Source: Oscillospiraceae bacterium | Lineage (GTDB): Bacteria; Bacillota; Clostridia; Oscillospirales; Oscillospiraceae | Length of the DNA stretch: 40,918 nucleotides | Reading direction: 5' to 3' | Assembly (NCBI GenBank): GCA_017501355.1 | Contig: JAFVXA010000021.1 | Location: forward strand, 1 to 40,918 | Shown: positions 25,246 to 35,253 of the stretch, one piece after another | Layout: the number at the start of each line of letters is the position of its first letter | Position numbering within the stretch: position 1 is the stretch's first letter | Translations under genes and position numbers: made by a program | Notes under the pieces: generated by a model | Database searches by the model: none | Seen by the model: the letters and a program-made list of their open reading frames with translations, nothing else | What the model was told of the DNA's origin: nothing

Positions 25246-27663
25246 TTATCTGTGGGGAACGTGCCAGATATCGTCTGCGTAGTCCGCAATGCTGCGGTCT
25301 GCGGCGAAGAAGCCGCTGCGGGCGATATTGATCAGGCTCATGCGGTTCCACTCCTTGGCCTTGCCGTAAGCCTTGACCATGCGATCCTCAGCCTCGCAGT
25401 ATGCAGCGAAGTCAGCCAGCAGCAGATACTCATCTGCGGGGCAGCCTGCGCCGTGCACCAGACGCTGATACAGATCGTCGTAGCTCACACCGTCGGAGAA
25501 GCCGCGGCGCAGCTGGTCGAGAACGCGCTGCAGCGCGGGATCGCGGGTGTAGTACTTATAGGGATCGTAACCGTTGCGGCGGAGTTCTGCCACCTCCTCG
25601 CTCTTGAGACCGAAGAGGAACATATTCTCGTCGCCCAGCAGCTCGTTCATCTCCACGTTTGCACCGTCGAGAGTACCCACGGTCAGTGCGCCGTTCATCA
25701 TGAACTTCATGTTGCCGGTACCGCTGGCTTCTTTACCTGCGGTGGAGATCTGCTGGGAAACCTCGGATGCGGGGATCAGCTTTTCAGCAAGAGACACGCA
25801 GTAGTTCTCCAGGAACACCACCTGCAGACGATCCTTGCAGATGGGGTTGTTGTTGATCTCGTTTGCAAGAGAGTTGATCAGACGGATGATGCGCTTGGCA
25901 ACCGCATAACCGGGTGCAGCCTTTGCACCGAAGAGGAACACATGGGGCTGCATATCCATGTTGGGGTTATCCTGCAGCTGCTGATAGAGGTAGATAATGT
26001 GCAGGGCATTGAGCAGCTGGCGCTTGTATTCGTGCAGGCGCTTGACCTGAGTATCGAAAATAGCGTCGGGAGAGATCTTCACGCCCTGATAGTTCTTGGC
26101 GAAGTTACTGAATGCCACCTTGTTGGCACGCTTGATCTGACCGATCTTCTTCAGCACGGATGCATCCTTCGCGTACTCCTCCAGCTTCTTCATCTGCTCT
26201 GCGTGGAGCAGATATTCCTCACCGCACAGCTCCTTCATCAGCTTGCCCAGCTCCGGGTTGCACTGTGCGAGCCAGCGGCGATGGTCGATGCCGTTGGTGA
26301 CGTTCTTGAACTTATCGGGCATCATCTCGCAGGCGCTGCGGAACACATCCTTGCGGAGAATGTCGGAGTGCAGGGCGCTCACGCCGTTGACAGCGCTGCC
26401 GCCGGCGATGCAGAGGTTTGCCATGCGAACCTCGCCGTCCCAGATGATGGCAAGCTCCTTGGTGCGGATGGGATCGTGGAAGCGATCCTCCACCTTTCTC
26501 TGCCAACGCTCTGCAATCTCCTGCAGGATCTGCCACACGCGGGGCAGCAGCTCCTGGAACAGGCGCTGGGGCCAACGCTCCAGTGCCTCAGCCAGCACGG
26601 TATGGTTGGTATATGCCACAGAGTGAGTGGTGATGTACCAAGCCTGATCCCAGCCAAGACCCATATCGTCGATCAGCACGCGCATCAGCTCGGGGATGAC
26701 CACAGCGGGATGGGTATCGTTGATCTGGAACATATTGTGCTCATGGAAGGTGTTGATGTCGCCGAACTGCTCCACGTGCTTGCGCACCACGTCCTGCACG
26801 GTGGCAGAGACAAAGAAGTACTGCTGCTTCAGACGCAGAGACTTACCTGCGGTGTGGTTATCCTCGGGATAGAGCACCTTGGAGATGGACTCTGCCATAG
26901 CGCGATCCTCGGTAGCGCGCAGATACTCACCACTGGAGAACAGGGACATATTCAGAGGAGTGCGGCTGCGAGCCTGCCACAGGCGCAGGGTGTTGGTGTG
27001 CTCGGTCTCCCAGCCTGCGATCATCATGTCGCAGGGGACAGCGAGAACGGTGGAGTAATCTTCGTGCACCACATGATGCTGACCGCGATCCCAGAACTCA
27101 CGGATGCGACCGCCGAAGTGGACCTCCTGCGCTTCCACAGGCTTTTCGATCAGCCAGGAACCGCCGATGTCTCTCCATTCGTCGGGCAGCTCGACCTGCT
27201 GACCCTCCACGATCTTCTGACGGAAGATACCGAGGTCATAGCAGATGGAGTAGCCGCTTGCGGGGATCTCCAGCGTGGTCATACTGTCGAGGTAGCAGGC
27301 AGCAAGGCGACCCAGACCGCCGTTACCGAGACCTGCATCGGGCTCAGCCTCGAACACGTCGCCTGCCTTGAAGCCCAGCTCTTCCAGAGCCTCGCTCATC
27401 GCCTCCAGCACACCCAGGTTGCAGGCGTTCTTCATCAGGCTGCGGCCCATCAGGAACTCCAGAGACAGATAGTGGACCTTGCGCTTGTTTGCCATGCGCT
27501 TGTCGTTGGTGGTCTGCATCTCGCGCAGAGCCATCACATCGCGCAGCACCAGCGCGCAGGCGCGCATCATATCACTTTCCATTGCCATTTCCGGCTTGGT
27601 GCCGAGGGACAAGCTCAGCTTGTCGAGAATGGCCTTCTTCATTTCAATCTTCGTATAAGACAT
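25246..27663 (-). CDS. glgP: Glycogen/starch phosphorylase (GT35)
   Basis: The 805-residue enzyme releases glucose-1-phosphate from glycogen chain ends with phosphate. It shows the GT35 signatures: LSLEFLMGRSL, EPDAGLGNGGLGRLAACYLDS, INDTHPA, VKRLHEYKRQLLN and the PLP site EASGTGNMKF with K653 as the Schiff-base lysine; TVGTLDGANVE follows. Length is normal and there is no signal peptide. Last gene of the glg operon, about 100 nt after glgA with a GC-rich hairpin between, so its level may differ from the synthesis genes. Confidence 0.97.
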   Translation of the reverse strand: MSYTKIEMKKAILDKLSLSLGTKPEMAMESDMMRACALVLRDVMALREMQTTNDKRMANKRKVHYLSLEFLMGRSLMKNACNLGVLEAMSEALEELGFKAGDVFEAEPDAGLGNGGLGRLAACYLDSMTTLEIPASGYSICYDLGIFRQKIVEGQQVELPDEWRDIGGSWLIEKPVEAQEVHFGGRIREFWDRGQHHVVHEDYSTVLAVPCDMMIAGWETEHTNTLRLWQARSRTPLNMSLFSSGEYLRATEDRAMAESISKVLYPEDNHTAGKSLRLKQQYFFVSATVQDVVRKHVEQFGDINTFHEHNMFQINDTHPAVVIPELMRVLIDDMGLGWDQAWYITTHSVAYTNHTVLAEALERWPQRLFQELLPRVWQILQEIAERWQRKVEDRFHDPIRTKELAIIWDGEVRMANLCIAGGSAVNGVSALHSDILRKDVFRSACEMMPDKFKNVTNGIDHRRWLAQCNPELGKLMKELCGEEYLLHAEQMKKLEEYAKDASVLKKIGQIKRANKVAFSNFAKNYQGVKISPDAIFDTQVKRLHEYKRQLLNALHIIYLYQQLQDNPNMDMQPHVFLFGAKAAPGYAVAKRIIRLINSLANEINNNPICKDRLQVVFLENYCVSLAEKLIPASEVSQQISTAGKEASGTGNMKFMMNGALTVGTLDGANVEMNELLGDENMFLFGLKSEEVAELRRNGYDPYKYYTRDPALQRVLDQLRRGFSDGVSYDDLYQRLVHGAGCPADEYLLLADFAAYCEAEDRMVKAYGKAKEWNRMSLINIARSGFFAADRSIADYADDIWHVPHR

Positions 27664-27720
27664 ATACCAGTTTCGTCCTTCTTGTAGCTTCTAAAATGTT
27701 GGGGTATGAACCCACAGAAA

Positions 27721-27742
27721 CCGGCGCGACCAGTCGCGCCGG
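27721..27742 (-). terminator. GC-rich hairpin between glgA and glgP
   Basis: Perfect 10-bp stem CCGGCGCGAC / GTCGCGCCGG with a 2-nt loop and a weak T run on minus (TTTCTG). It could be a partial terminator or an mRNA-stability element. Confidence 0.5.
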
Positions 27743-27767
27743 CTTCCGTTATTAAATAAGGTGTCGT

Positions 27768-29204
27768 TTATCGCTCTGCCGCGTAGCGGTAAATCCGCAT
27801 ATACTCACGGGCGCTGCGGTTCCAGCTGAAGTCTGCGGTCATGCCGCGCTGCTGCAGCTTGTTGTACGCTTCGCGATCGGTGTAGTACAGCTCCAGAGCC
27901 TGATAAATGACGTGGAGCATATCGTGGGCATTGTAGTGAGCAAAGGTAAAGCCGTTGCCTGCACCACACCATGCCTCATAAGCCTGCACGGTATCACGCA
28001 GACCGCCGGTCTCGCGCACGATGGGCACTGCGCCGTAACGCATGGCGATCATCTGGCTCAGACCGCAGGGCTCGCTCTTGGAGGGCATCAGGAACAGGTC
28101 TGCCGCAGCATACAGCTCCTGTGCAAGGGTAGCATCATAGCCGAGATAGACAGCAGCCTTGTTGCTGTTGTTGCCGCAGAGCCAACGGAAGTAATCCTCA
28201 TACTTCTGCTCGCCTGCGCCCAGCACAGCCAGCTGAATGTCAGCGCGGATCAGCTCTGCGCCGACTGCCTCCACCAGATCCAGACCCTTGTGACCCACAA
28301 GACGGGTCACCATGGCGATCAGAGGCACATCGGGATTCTCGGGCAGACCCAGCTTACGCTGCAGGTGTGCCTTGCACGCCTTCTTGCCGGCAAGTCTCTT
28401 GGCGCTATACTTCTTGGCGAGAGCCGGATCCTTATTGGGATCATAGCGCACGGTATCAATACCGTTGAGCACGCCGAACATCTTGTAAGAGCAGTTCTGC
28501 AGGACCTCATGCAGACCGTGCGCATAAGCGGGATCCATCAGCTCGCGGGCATAGGTGGGGCTGACGGTGTTGACTGCGTCAGCGCAGAGGATGCCGCCCT
28601 TGAGGAAGTTGACATCATTCTCAAAGCGAATGGTGCCATCCTTGTACCAGCCCTCATGCAGACCGCAGACATTGTGCAGGACGCTGCTGCCGTATCTGCC
28701 CTGATACTCGATGTTGTGGATGGTCAAAATGGTGTGGATGCCGTCGAAATAATCGGTGCGGGTCTTTTCATCCAGCAGGTAGACAGGGATCAGTGCCGTC
28801 TGCCAGTCGCTGCAGTGGATGATGTCGGGGCGGAAGCCGGTCACCTCAAAGGTGCTGATTACAGCGCGGGAGAAGAATGCAAAGCGCTCCGCATCATCAT
28901 AGTGACCGTACAGACCGTCTCTTCTGAAATAGTACTCGTTGTCGAGGAACAGCCACTGCACGCCGTCCTGCACCAGACGGAACACACCGCAGTACAGATG
29001 ACGCCATGCGAGGTTCACATAGGTATAGCCGATGTACTCCAGCTGCTCCGCATACTTGTTGCGGATGGTGCTGTACAGGGGCATCACCACTGCGACTTCC
29101 TCGCCCTCTTCCACGAGGGTCTTGGGAAGGCTGCCGGAAACGTCTGCCAGGCCGCCGGTTTTGCAGAAAGGCACCGCTTCACTGGTAGCATACAGAATCT
29201 TCAT
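27768..29204 (-). CDS. glgA: Glycogen synthase (ADP-glucose, GT5)
   Basis: The 478-residue enzyme adds glucose from ADP-glucose to the non-reducing end of an alpha-1,4-glucan. The ADP-glucose loop KTGGLADV (15-22) is at the N-terminus; later come CSDWQTAL, TIHNIEYQGRYG and the C-terminal domain motif PSKSEPCGLSQMIAMRYG, with ETGGLRDTV. Length is typical for bacterial GlgA. The AAAGGAG site precedes ATG 29204. It follows glgD by 26 nt. Confidence 0.97.
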   Translation of the reverse strand: MKILYATSEAVPFCKTGGLADVSGSLPKTLVEEGEEVAVVMPLYSTIRNKYAEQLEYIGYTYVNLAWRHLYCGVFRLVQDGVQWLFLDNEYYFRRDGLYGHYDDAERFAFFSRAVISTFEVTGFRPDIIHCSDWQTALIPVYLLDEKTRTDYFDGIHTILTIHNIEYQGRYGSSVLHNVCGLHEGWYKDGTIRFENDVNFLKGGILCADAVNTVSPTYARELMDPAYAHGLHEVLQNCSYKMFGVLNGIDTVRYDPNKDPALAKKYSAKRLAGKKACKAHLQRKLGLPENPDVPLIAMVTRLVGHKGLDLVEAVGAELIRADIQLAVLGAGEQKYEDYFRWLCGNNSNKAAVYLGYDATLAQELYAAADLFLMPSKSEPCGLSQMIAMRYGAVPIVRETGGLRDTVQAYEAWCGAGNGFTFAHYNAHDMLHVIYQALELYYTDREAYNKLQQRGMTADFSWNRSAREYMRIYRYAAER

Positions 29205-29230
29205 GGGATTCTCCTTTCAAATGGTTGGAC

Positions 29231-30337
29231 TTAGATCTCCTGATCCTTGCCGATCACCATGGGATACTTTTCGTGACCCATCATGGTGCAGCCGTCCAGG
29301 AGCTTGGAGCGCTTGTCAACGATGGCATAATGCAGCGTTGCACCTGCGCCCATGGATACATCCTTGAACAGGATGCAGTTCTTGACATCAGCACCCTTGC
29401 CCACGCGAACGCCGGGGAAGAGGATGCTGTTTTCAACATTGCCTTCGATCACGCAGCCATCAGCGATAAGGGATGCGACGCAGCGGCAGTTCTCATCCAC
29501 ATAGCTGGAGAAGTTGTTGCTCTCCTTGGCGCGGATGGGACGGTCAGCGCGGAACAGCTCGCGGCGGATGTTGCTCTGCAGCAGCTCCATGCTGCGGCTG
29601 TAGTACTCCTGCACGCTGCAGATCTGAGCGGCATAGCCATCCCAGACGTAAGCCTGCAGGTTCAGCTTGCTCACCATGCCCTGCAGCACGCCCTTGCTGA
29701 GGCTGGGCTGATTGTGGCTGATGCATTCCTCCACCAGCTCGATCAGCTTCTTGGTGCTTGCCACGAAAATTTCGAGGCTACGATAACCCTCGGGCACATA
29801 CTGACCAAGAGCGGTATCCACAATACGGCCGTTTTCATCCACCTTGAAGTAAGTGGTGCCGGCAGCATCATTCAGCTTGGCAGTGCAGACCGCAGTCAGA
29901 TCAGCGCCGGTGGCAATGTGGCGCTGCAGAACGTCCTGAATGGGCAGGTTGATGACCACATCACTGTCAGCCAGCATCACGTAGTCCTGACGGATCTCCT
30001 TGAGATAGCCCTTCACTGCGTGCAGCGCACCGATGCGGCCGCGGAAGTCGGAGTCAGCGTCAGCGTTGGCATCGAGAGGAAGCAGCTTCAGACCGCCGTA
30101 CTTGCGGCTCAGATCCCAATCCTTACCGGTGCCGAGGTGGTCCAGCAGACTCTGATACTTGCCGTGCATGACGACACCGATATCGGTAATGCCTGCGTTG
30201 ACCATGTTGGAGAGCATAAAGTCTACCATGCGGAAGCGACCGCCGAAGGGAACGGATGCGTTGGTGCGGGGCAGCACCAGCTCGCCCAGTGCATCGCTGC
30301 GCTCATAAGAAAACAGAATACCGTGCAGGTTTTTCAT
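29231..30337 (-). CDS. glgD: GlgD, regulatory subunit of ADP-glucose pyrophosphorylase
   Basis: The 368-residue protein is homologous to GlgC but with altered catalytic regions. The nucleotide loop G-G-x-G-x-R is missing: it begins [20 protein letters not shown], keeping [23 protein letters not shown]-terminal beta-helix ([20 protein letters not shown]) follows. In Firmicutes GlgD pairs with GlgC and raises its activity. Its ATG overlaps the glgC stop by four bases (ATGA), giving coupled translation and near-equal amounts. Confidence 0.93.
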   Translation of the reverse strand: MKNLHGILFSYERSDALGELVLPRTNASVPFGGRFRMVDFMLSNMVNAGITDIGVVMHGKYQSLLDHLGTGKDWDLSRKYGGLKLLPLDANADADSDFRGRIGALHAVKGYLKEIRQDYVMLADSDVVINLPIQDVLQRHIATGADLTAVCTAKLNDAAGTTYFKVDENGRIVDTALGQYVPEGYRSLEIFVASTKKLIELVEECISHNQPSLSKGVLQGMVSKLNLQAYVWDGYAAQICSVQEYYSRSMELLQSNIRRELFRADRPIRAKESNNFSSYVDENCRCVASLIADGCVIEGNVENSILFPGVRVGKGADVKNCILFKDVSMGAGATLHYAIVDKRSKLLDGCTMMGHEKYPMVIGKDQEI

Positions 30338-31536
30338 TTCTTCTGCACCTCCTCGCCGTCAATGTTGATCATAGTGCCGGGCTTCACCACTGCGCCTGCT
30401 TCGATCACAGCGCCGGGACCGATCACAGCCAGATCCCAGCCTTCGCTGCCGTCGGGAGCAGCACCGATCTTTGCACCTGCGCCGATCTTTGCGCCCTCGC
30501 CGATGATGCAGTACTGCACCTCAGCGTCTGCGCCGATCTGGGCGTTCGGCATGATCACAGCGTACTCCACCTTTGCCTTCTCCTCCACGCTCACGCCATA
30601 GGACAGCACGGAGTTGAACACTTCGCCGTCGATATCGCAGCCGCGGGAGACCGCGCTGTGGGTCACCTTGGATGCAGCGCTCATGAATGCGGGGGGCATG
30701 GAAGGCACGCGTGCATGGATGGGCCAGGAATCATCGTGCAGATCCAGGTCGCTGCGCAGCAGCATATCCATGTTGGCATCCCAGAGGGAAACCAGAGTGC
30801 CGACATCCTTCCAGTAGCCGGGGAAGCTGTAGGAAGCCATGCGCTCGCCGGCTGCGAGCATCTTGGTGATGATATTCTTACCGAAGTCATTTTCGGAGTT
30901 GGGGTCGTTCTCATCGTCGATCAGAGCCTGACGGAGCTTGCTCCAGGTAAAGACGTAGATACCCATGGAAGCCAGATTGCTCTTGGGCTCCTTGGGCTTC
31001 TCGGCAAACTCGGTGATCATGCCCTCGCTGTCCACGCTCATGATACCGAAGCGGCTTGCCTCCTCCCAGGGCACTTCCATGACGGAAATGGTGCAGGCAG
31101 CGTTCATCTTCTCATGAACGTCCATCATCTCGGAGTAGTCCATCTTATAAATATGGTCACCGGAGAGGATCACCACATACTCGGGATCATAGGTGTCGAT
31201 GAAGCCGATGTTCTGATAGATGGCGTTTGCGGTGCCCTTGAACCAGGTCGCGCCGGTAGCGGACTGGTAGGGAGGCAGGATGTGAACGCCGCCGTCGCTG
31301 CGGTCCAGATCCCAGGGCTGACCGTTGCCGATGTAGCTGTTCAGCTCCAGCGGGCGATACTGGGTCAGCACACCCACGGTATCAATGCCGGAGTTGGTGC
31401 AGTTGGAAAGGGGGAAGTCTACGATGCGGTGCATACCGCCGAAGGGTACGGCAGGCTTTGCCATATCCTTCGTCAAAACATACAGTCGGCTGCCCTGCCC
31501 TCCTGCGAGAAGCATGGCGATACACTTTTTCTTCAT
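30334..31536 (-). CDS. glgC: Glucose-1-phosphate adenylyltransferase, catalytic subunit
   Basis: The 400-residue enzyme makes ADP-glucose from ATP and glucose-1-phosphate, the committed step of glycogen synthesis. The N-terminus has the pyrophosphorylase signature [12 protein letters not shown], then [31 protein letters not shown] and [13 protein letters not shown] left-handed beta-helix closes it ([20 protein letters not shown]). The start at ATG 31536 gives an ATGA overlap with glgB and the right distance to AAAGGA; a GTG three codons upstream is less likely. Confidence 0.96.
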   Translation of the reverse strand: MKKKCIAMLLAGGQGSRLYVLTKDMAKPAVPFGGMHRIVDFPLSNCTNSGIDTVGVLTQYRPLELNSYIGNGQPWDLDRSDGGVHILPPYQSATGATWFKGTANAIYQNIGFIDTYDPEYVVILSGDHIYKMDYSEMMDVHEKMNAACTISVMEVPWEEASRFGIMSVDSEGMITEFAEKPKEPKSNLASMGIYVFTWSKLRQALIDDENDPNSENDFGKNIITKMLAAGERMASYSFPGYWKDVGTLVSLWDANMDMLLRSDLDLHDDSWPIHARVPSMPPAFMSAASKVTHSAVSRGCDIDGEVFNSVLSYGVSVEEKAKVEYAVIMPNAQIGADAEVQYCIIGEGAKIGAGAKIGAAPDGSEGWDLAVIGPGAVIEAGAVVKPGTMINIDGEEVQKK

Positions 31537-33455
31537 TTGCTGCACTTCCTTTCAACTTTCTTCTTGGGGGCATAGTACCGACCGCTGCCGCGGAGGAACA
31601 CCGCGCCAAGGGGCGGGACGCGCACGGAAATAGACTGATTCAGCCCGTGAGAGGGGATTGCCTCGGTGAGGATGACGGATTCGTTGCGCATACCGCTGCC
31701 GCCGTATTCCACAGCGTCGGTATTGAACACCTCTTCCCACTGCTTCTTGGCAGTCACGCCGAAGCGATAGTCCTCATACCCGACAGGGGAGAAGTTCACC
31801 ACGCAGATGAGCTCCTTGCCCTTTTTATCTCTGCGGATGAATACCACCACATTGTTGGTGTTGTCATCCGGCACGAGCCACTGGAAGCCATCCCAGCTGA
31901 AATCCTGCTGATACAGCTCGGGATAATCGTGATACAGCTTGTGAATATCCTTGAAGAACTGGTGCTGCTTGCCCTCAGCCTCATTGTCCAGCAGATACCA
32001 GTCGATCTGGTCCTGATAGTTCCATTCATGCCACTGACCCAGCTCCGTGCCCATCATGGTGAGCTTTTTGCCGGGGTGAGCCATCATATAGGAATAGAAG
32101 CCGCGGGTACCTGCCAGCTGCTGCCAGTCGTCGCCGGGCATCTTGCCGCGCAGAGACCCCTTCATATGTACCACTTCATCGTGGCTGAGAGGCAGCAGGA
32201 ACTTTTCGGAAAATGCATAGAACATAGAGAAGGTGATATCTCTATGATGATGCTGACGGAAGAAAGGATCCATCTTGAGGTAGTGGCAGATGTCGTTCAT
32301 CCAGCCCATGTTCCACTTCAGAGAGAAGCCGAGACCGCCGTCCTCCTCGCGGGTGACGTTGGGCCATGCGGTGGATTCCTCCGCGATGACCACAAGACCC
32401 TTGTCCACATCGGCGACCACCTTGTTCAGACCCTGCAGGAACTCGATCGCCTCCAGATTCTCCTTGCCGCCGTAGCGGTTGGGACGCCATTCGCCGTTGC
32501 GGTCATAGTCGAGGTACAGCATGGATGCCACCGCGTCCACGCGCAGACCGTCAATGTGATACTCCCGCAGCCAGTAGCTGGCGCTGGAATAGAGGAAGCT
32601 CTTCACCTCACCGCGACCGAAGTCGAACACGCGGGTGCCCCAGCTGTGATGATCCTGCTTGAGGGGATCGGCATACTCATAGCAGCAGCTGCCGTCAAAC
32701 TCCATCAGACCGTGGCTGTCCTTGCAGAAATGGGAGGGGACCCAGTCCAGCAGCACGCCGACGCCCTTCTGGTGCAGCTTGTCGACGAGATACTTGAAAT
32801 CCTCGGGTGCGCCGTGGCGTGCGGTGGGGGAGAAGTAACCCGTCACCTGATAACCCCAGCTTGCATCGAGGGGATATTCCGTCACAGGCATCAGCTCCAC
32901 ATAGTCATAGCCCATGTCGGCAACATAGTCTGCCAGCTGATCGCCGATGGTGCGGTAATCCAGCATTTCGCCAGCCCAGCCTCTGCGCCAGCTGCCAAGA
33001 TGCACCTCGTAAATATTCATGGGACGCACCTTGATGTCGCGCATACGGCGGTTGCGCAGCCATGCGGCATCGCCCCACTGATAGCCCGTGGGATCGCAGA
33101 GGCGGCTGTTGGTATCCGGACGGAGTGCGGATGCGAAAGCATAGGGGTCAGCCTTCCACAGCTTCTTGCCGTCGGCAGTGGTGATCACATATTTATAATT
33201 AGTAAATTCCGGCAGATCCATGAGCGTGCATTCCCAGATCTCATCCTCGCAGCGCTTCATCTCGGTCACCCAGTCGCTCCAGCCATTGAAGTCGCCGGCG
33301 ATGTGCACTTCCTGCGCATTGGGAGCCCACACACGGAACACCCAGCCGCGGGAACCGTCTGCCTCTACAGGGTGTGCGCCGAAGAACTGGTAGCCGTAAG
33401 TCTCGGTACCTTCATGGAAACGCCAAAGGAACTCTTCCCGATTCCATTCACCCAT
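31533..33455 (-). CDS. glgB: 1,4-alpha-glucan branching enzyme (GH13)
   Basis: The 640-residue enzyme makes alpha-1,6 branches. An N-terminal CBM48-like domain ([25 protein letters not shown]) precedes the (beta/alpha)8 barrel, with [15 protein letters not shown] (nucleophile D307), IAEEST (acid/base E359 or E360) and [10 protein letters not shown]-terminal beta domain follows. It is somewhat shorter than E. coli GlgB, lacking the extra N-terminal domain, as in many Firmicutes. First gene of the operon. Confidence 0.97.
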   Translation of the reverse strand: MGEWNREEFLWRFHEGTETYGYQFFGAHPVEADGSRGWVFRVWAPNAQEVHIAGDFNGWSDWVTEMKRCEDEIWECTLMDLPEFTNYKYVITTADGKKLWKADPYAFASALRPDTNSRLCDPTGYQWGDAAWLRNRRMRDIKVRPMNIYEVHLGSWRRGWAGEMLDYRTIGDQLADYVADMGYDYVELMPVTEYPLDASWGYQVTGYFSPTARHGAPEDFKYLVDKLHQKGVGVLLDWVPSHFCKDSHGLMEFDGSCCYEYADPLKQDHHSWGTRVFDFGRGEVKSFLYSSASYWLREYHIDGLRVDAVASMLYLDYDRNGEWRPNRYGGKENLEAIEFLQGLNKVVADVDKGLVVIAEESTAWPNVTREEDGGLGFSLKWNMGWMNDICHYLKMDPFFRQHHHRDITFSMFYAFSEKFLLPLSHDEVVHMKGSLRGKMPGDDWQQLAGTRGFYSYMMAHPGKKLTMMGTELGQWHEWNYQDQIDWYLLDNEAEGKQHQFFKDIHKLYHDYPELYQQDFSWDGFQWLVPDDNTNNVVVFIRRDKKGKELICVVNFSPVGYEDYRFGVTAKKQWEEVFNTDAVEYGGSGMRNESVILTEAIPSHGLNQSISVRVPPLGAVFLRGSGRYYAPKKKVERKCSK

Positions 33456-33520
33456 TTTTATGACACTTCCTTTCCCTCCCCGCCCACCAAGATATGAGCG
33501 GACACGATTGTTTAGTTTAT

Positions 33521-33549
33521 ATCATACTCTATTTAATAAGATTGGTCAA
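33521..33549 (-). promoter_or_regulatory. Promoter of the glg operon
   Basis: On minus, TTGACC (33549-33544), 17-bp spacer, TATGAT (33526-33521); about 65 nt of leader. Confidence 0.8.
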
Positions 33550-33812
33550 CCGCAGAGAGCATTCTTTCTTTAGAAGTATTCGACGAATTTTCGTTGTTTA
33601 TGCCAAAAATTACCTGAGTGTCCTCTTCCGCGTCCATCCCACGACCCGGTTTTTTTGAAAAAAGTTTCAAATTTTTTTATTTCCTGCCCTTCCGGGCAGG
33701 GGTTTTTTTCTCTCGCTTTTGCCATTCCCTGTCAATTTCACCATGAAAAACAGCCGAAATTCATATTTTCTCCAAATATTTCGTTCATTTATGCTCCTTT
33801 TGAATTTTTCTC
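33550..33812. other. Intergenic region between glg and TSUP promoters
   Basis: No gene is visible between the divergent glg and TSUP promoters. It is AT-rich and holds two plus-strand terminator-like hairpins (33654-33671 and 33683-33700), each followed by a T run, with no gene before them to end. Confidence 0.5.
33683..33709 (+). terminator. Orphan terminator hairpin upstream of TSUP gene
   Basis: Stem CCTGCCC / GGGCAGG, loop TTCC, then GGT7. A weaker stem TTTGAAA / TTTCAAA with T7 lies just before (33654-33671). No plus-strand ORF precedes them; a short RNA or a barrier to read-through is possible. Confidence 0.65.
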
Positions 33813-33841
33813 TTGACCAAACGTCATAGTATTGCTATAAT
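33813..33841 (+). promoter_or_regulatory. Promoter of the TSUP-like gene
   Basis: TTGACC (33813-33818), 17-bp spacer, TATAAT (33836-33841); a leader of about 100 nt follows. Confidence 0.85.
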
Positions 33842-33946
33842 TACGCTGTACTTAAGGAGTGTTAAAGGTTTGGCATTTGGGGAATATGTGTTGAACCTAT
33901 AGCATTCCTGTTGCACTTTTTCATTCTTAATATGGAGGGAAATATT

Positions 33947-34846
33947 ATGAATCTGGCATTTATCATGCAGGCTGTTCTGGCAATCGGCTTCCTCGTCACT
34001 GCTCTGAACGTCTCCAACGACATTCTGAAGAATCACAAGGGCGAGCTGTACGGCGCACCCGCTTCCAAGTGGGTCAAGTGCCTCGGTATCGGTGCACTCT
34101 GCAACTTCATGGATACCCTGGGTATCGGTTCCTTCGCTCCCACCACCTTCCTGTACAAGGCTACCGGTGCTGACATCGATGACCTGAACCTGCCCGGCAC
34201 TCTGAACGTCGGTGATACCTTCCCCGTCGTCTTCGAGGCAATCGTCTTCATTGCTTCCGTCGAGTGCGACCCCGTGTTCCTGGTCCTGATGTGCGTGTCC
34301 GCAATGCTCGGCTCCTATGCTGGTGCATTCGTCGTCACCAAGTGGGATCGTAACCCCATCCGTTATGCAATGTCCCTGTTCCTGGGTCTGACCGCTGTCG
34401 TGCTGATCATGAAGGCATTCGGTTTTGGTCCCTTCGCTCTGGTCGGTACCGAGATCGGCCTGAAGGGCGGCAAGCTCATCGCTGCTGTCATTGCTAACTT
34501 CGTCTTCGGCGCTCTGATGGATATCGGCTTCGGTCTGTATGCACCCTGCATGGCATTCTGCGTCCTGCTCGGCGTTGACCTCGGCGCTTGCTTCCCCGTG
34601 TTCATGGGTTCCTGCGCTCTGCTGATGCCCATTAACTCCCTGGTCTTCGTTAAGAAGTCCCGTTACGACGTTATCGGCGTTATGGGTAACATGGTCGGCG
34701 GCTGCTTCGGCGTCCTGTTCGCATGGAAGGTCGTCACCTCCATGCCCGTCAAGATTCTGACCATTGTCGTCGCAGTCGTCATGGTGTGGACCTGCTACAT
34801 GATGCTCCGCGATGCAGCTAAGGAAAAGGCTGCTAAGAAGGCTTAA
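33947..34846 (+). CDS. TSUP (TauE/SafE)-like membrane permease
   Basis: The 299-residue protein starts at ATG 33947 (MNLAFIMQAVLAIGF) after ATGGAGGG. It is almost wholly hydrophobic, with about eight helices. An internal repeat marks two halves: GALCNFMDTLGIGSFAPTTF near residue 50 and FGALMDIGFGLYAPCMAF near residue 190, as in the TSUP family of anion exporters. The C-terminus is short and basic (KEKAAKKA). Codons are strongly biased (CTG, GTC, GGT), suggesting high expression, like the nearby prd genes. Neighbouring a LysR regulator and the D-proline reductase cluster, it might move proline, 5-aminovalerate or another acid; this is inference only. Confidence 0.75.
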   Translation: MNLAFIMQAVLAIGFLVTALNVSNDILKNHKGELYGAPASKWVKCLGIGALCNFMDTLGIGSFAPTTFLYKATGADIDDLNLPGTLNVGDTFPVVFEAIVFIASVECDPVFLVLMCVSAMLGSYAGAFVVTKWDRNPIRYAMSLFLGLTAVVLIMKAFGFGPFALVGTEIGLKGGKLIAAVIANFVFGALMDIGFGLYAPCMAFCVLLGVDLGACFPVFMGSCALLMPINSLVFVKKSRYDVIGVMGNMVGGCFGVLFAWKVVTSMPVKILTIVVAVVMVWTCYMMLRDAAKEKAAKKA

Positions 34847-34890
34847 GTTCTTCGATCGCTGTATCAAAAAAACTAAATTCCCCAAGAAGC

Positions 34891-34915
34891 AAGCGGCTGG
34901 TAACCCCAGCCGCTT
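34891..34915 (+). terminator. Terminator of the TSUP-like gene
   Basis: Stem AAGCGGCTGG / CCAGCCGCTT with a 5-nt loop and CTTCCTTTTC after it. Confidence 0.75.
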
Positions 34916-34988
34916 CTTCCTTTTCTGATCGTCATTTTTGTTGATCTGTACGTCCATGCGTCAGCTCGCCTTTCCTCTCGGTGCAAAG

Positions 34989-35111
34989 AAAAAACCGATG
35001 TGCGATTGCACATCGGTTTTTCTGTACTTGCACGTGATCGGCTGCAGCACGGCATGCGACATACCGAGGGGGGATCCACAGCCCACAGATTGGAGGGGGG
35101 ATTGTTTTCTT
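34989..35111 (-). ncRNA. Candidate small structured RNA
   Basis: On minus, a promoter-like pair TTTACT (35146-35141) and TATAAA (35123-35118) with 17-bp spacing would start a ~120-nt transcript. It ends at a strong terminator: stem CCGATGTGC / GCACATCGG (35016-34995) and T6. Between lie a 7-bp hairpin CGGTATG-TCG-CATGCCG and flanking GGCTG/CAGCC pairing. No ORF there has a ribosome site. It does not match 6S, SRP or tmRNA that I know. The terminator also works on plus, so it could instead be a stray bidirectional terminator. Confidence 0.35.
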
Positions 35112-35157
35112 ACTCTCTTTATATCACAAGATATATCATTAGTAAAGTAAATAATTC

Positions 35158-35186
35158 TTGTAGTTATCATTACAATGTGTTATTCT
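35158..35186 (+). promoter_or_regulatory. Promoter of the LysR gene
   Basis: TTGTAG (35158-35163), 17-bp spacer, TATTCT (35181-35186). The spacer contains the partial palindrome ATTACAATGT, possibly a LysR site. Confidence 0.5.
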
Positions 35187-35253
35187 TGAAGGGAGGGCAT
35201 CTGCCGGTGCTCTTATTGGGAATTTCGATGGGTGCAAGAGGGGGAATCGCCGT

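Noticed and set aside
34961-35170. 69-codon minus-strand ORF across the candidate RNA
   Set aside because: No ribosome site, low-complexity translation, and it runs through the terminator.
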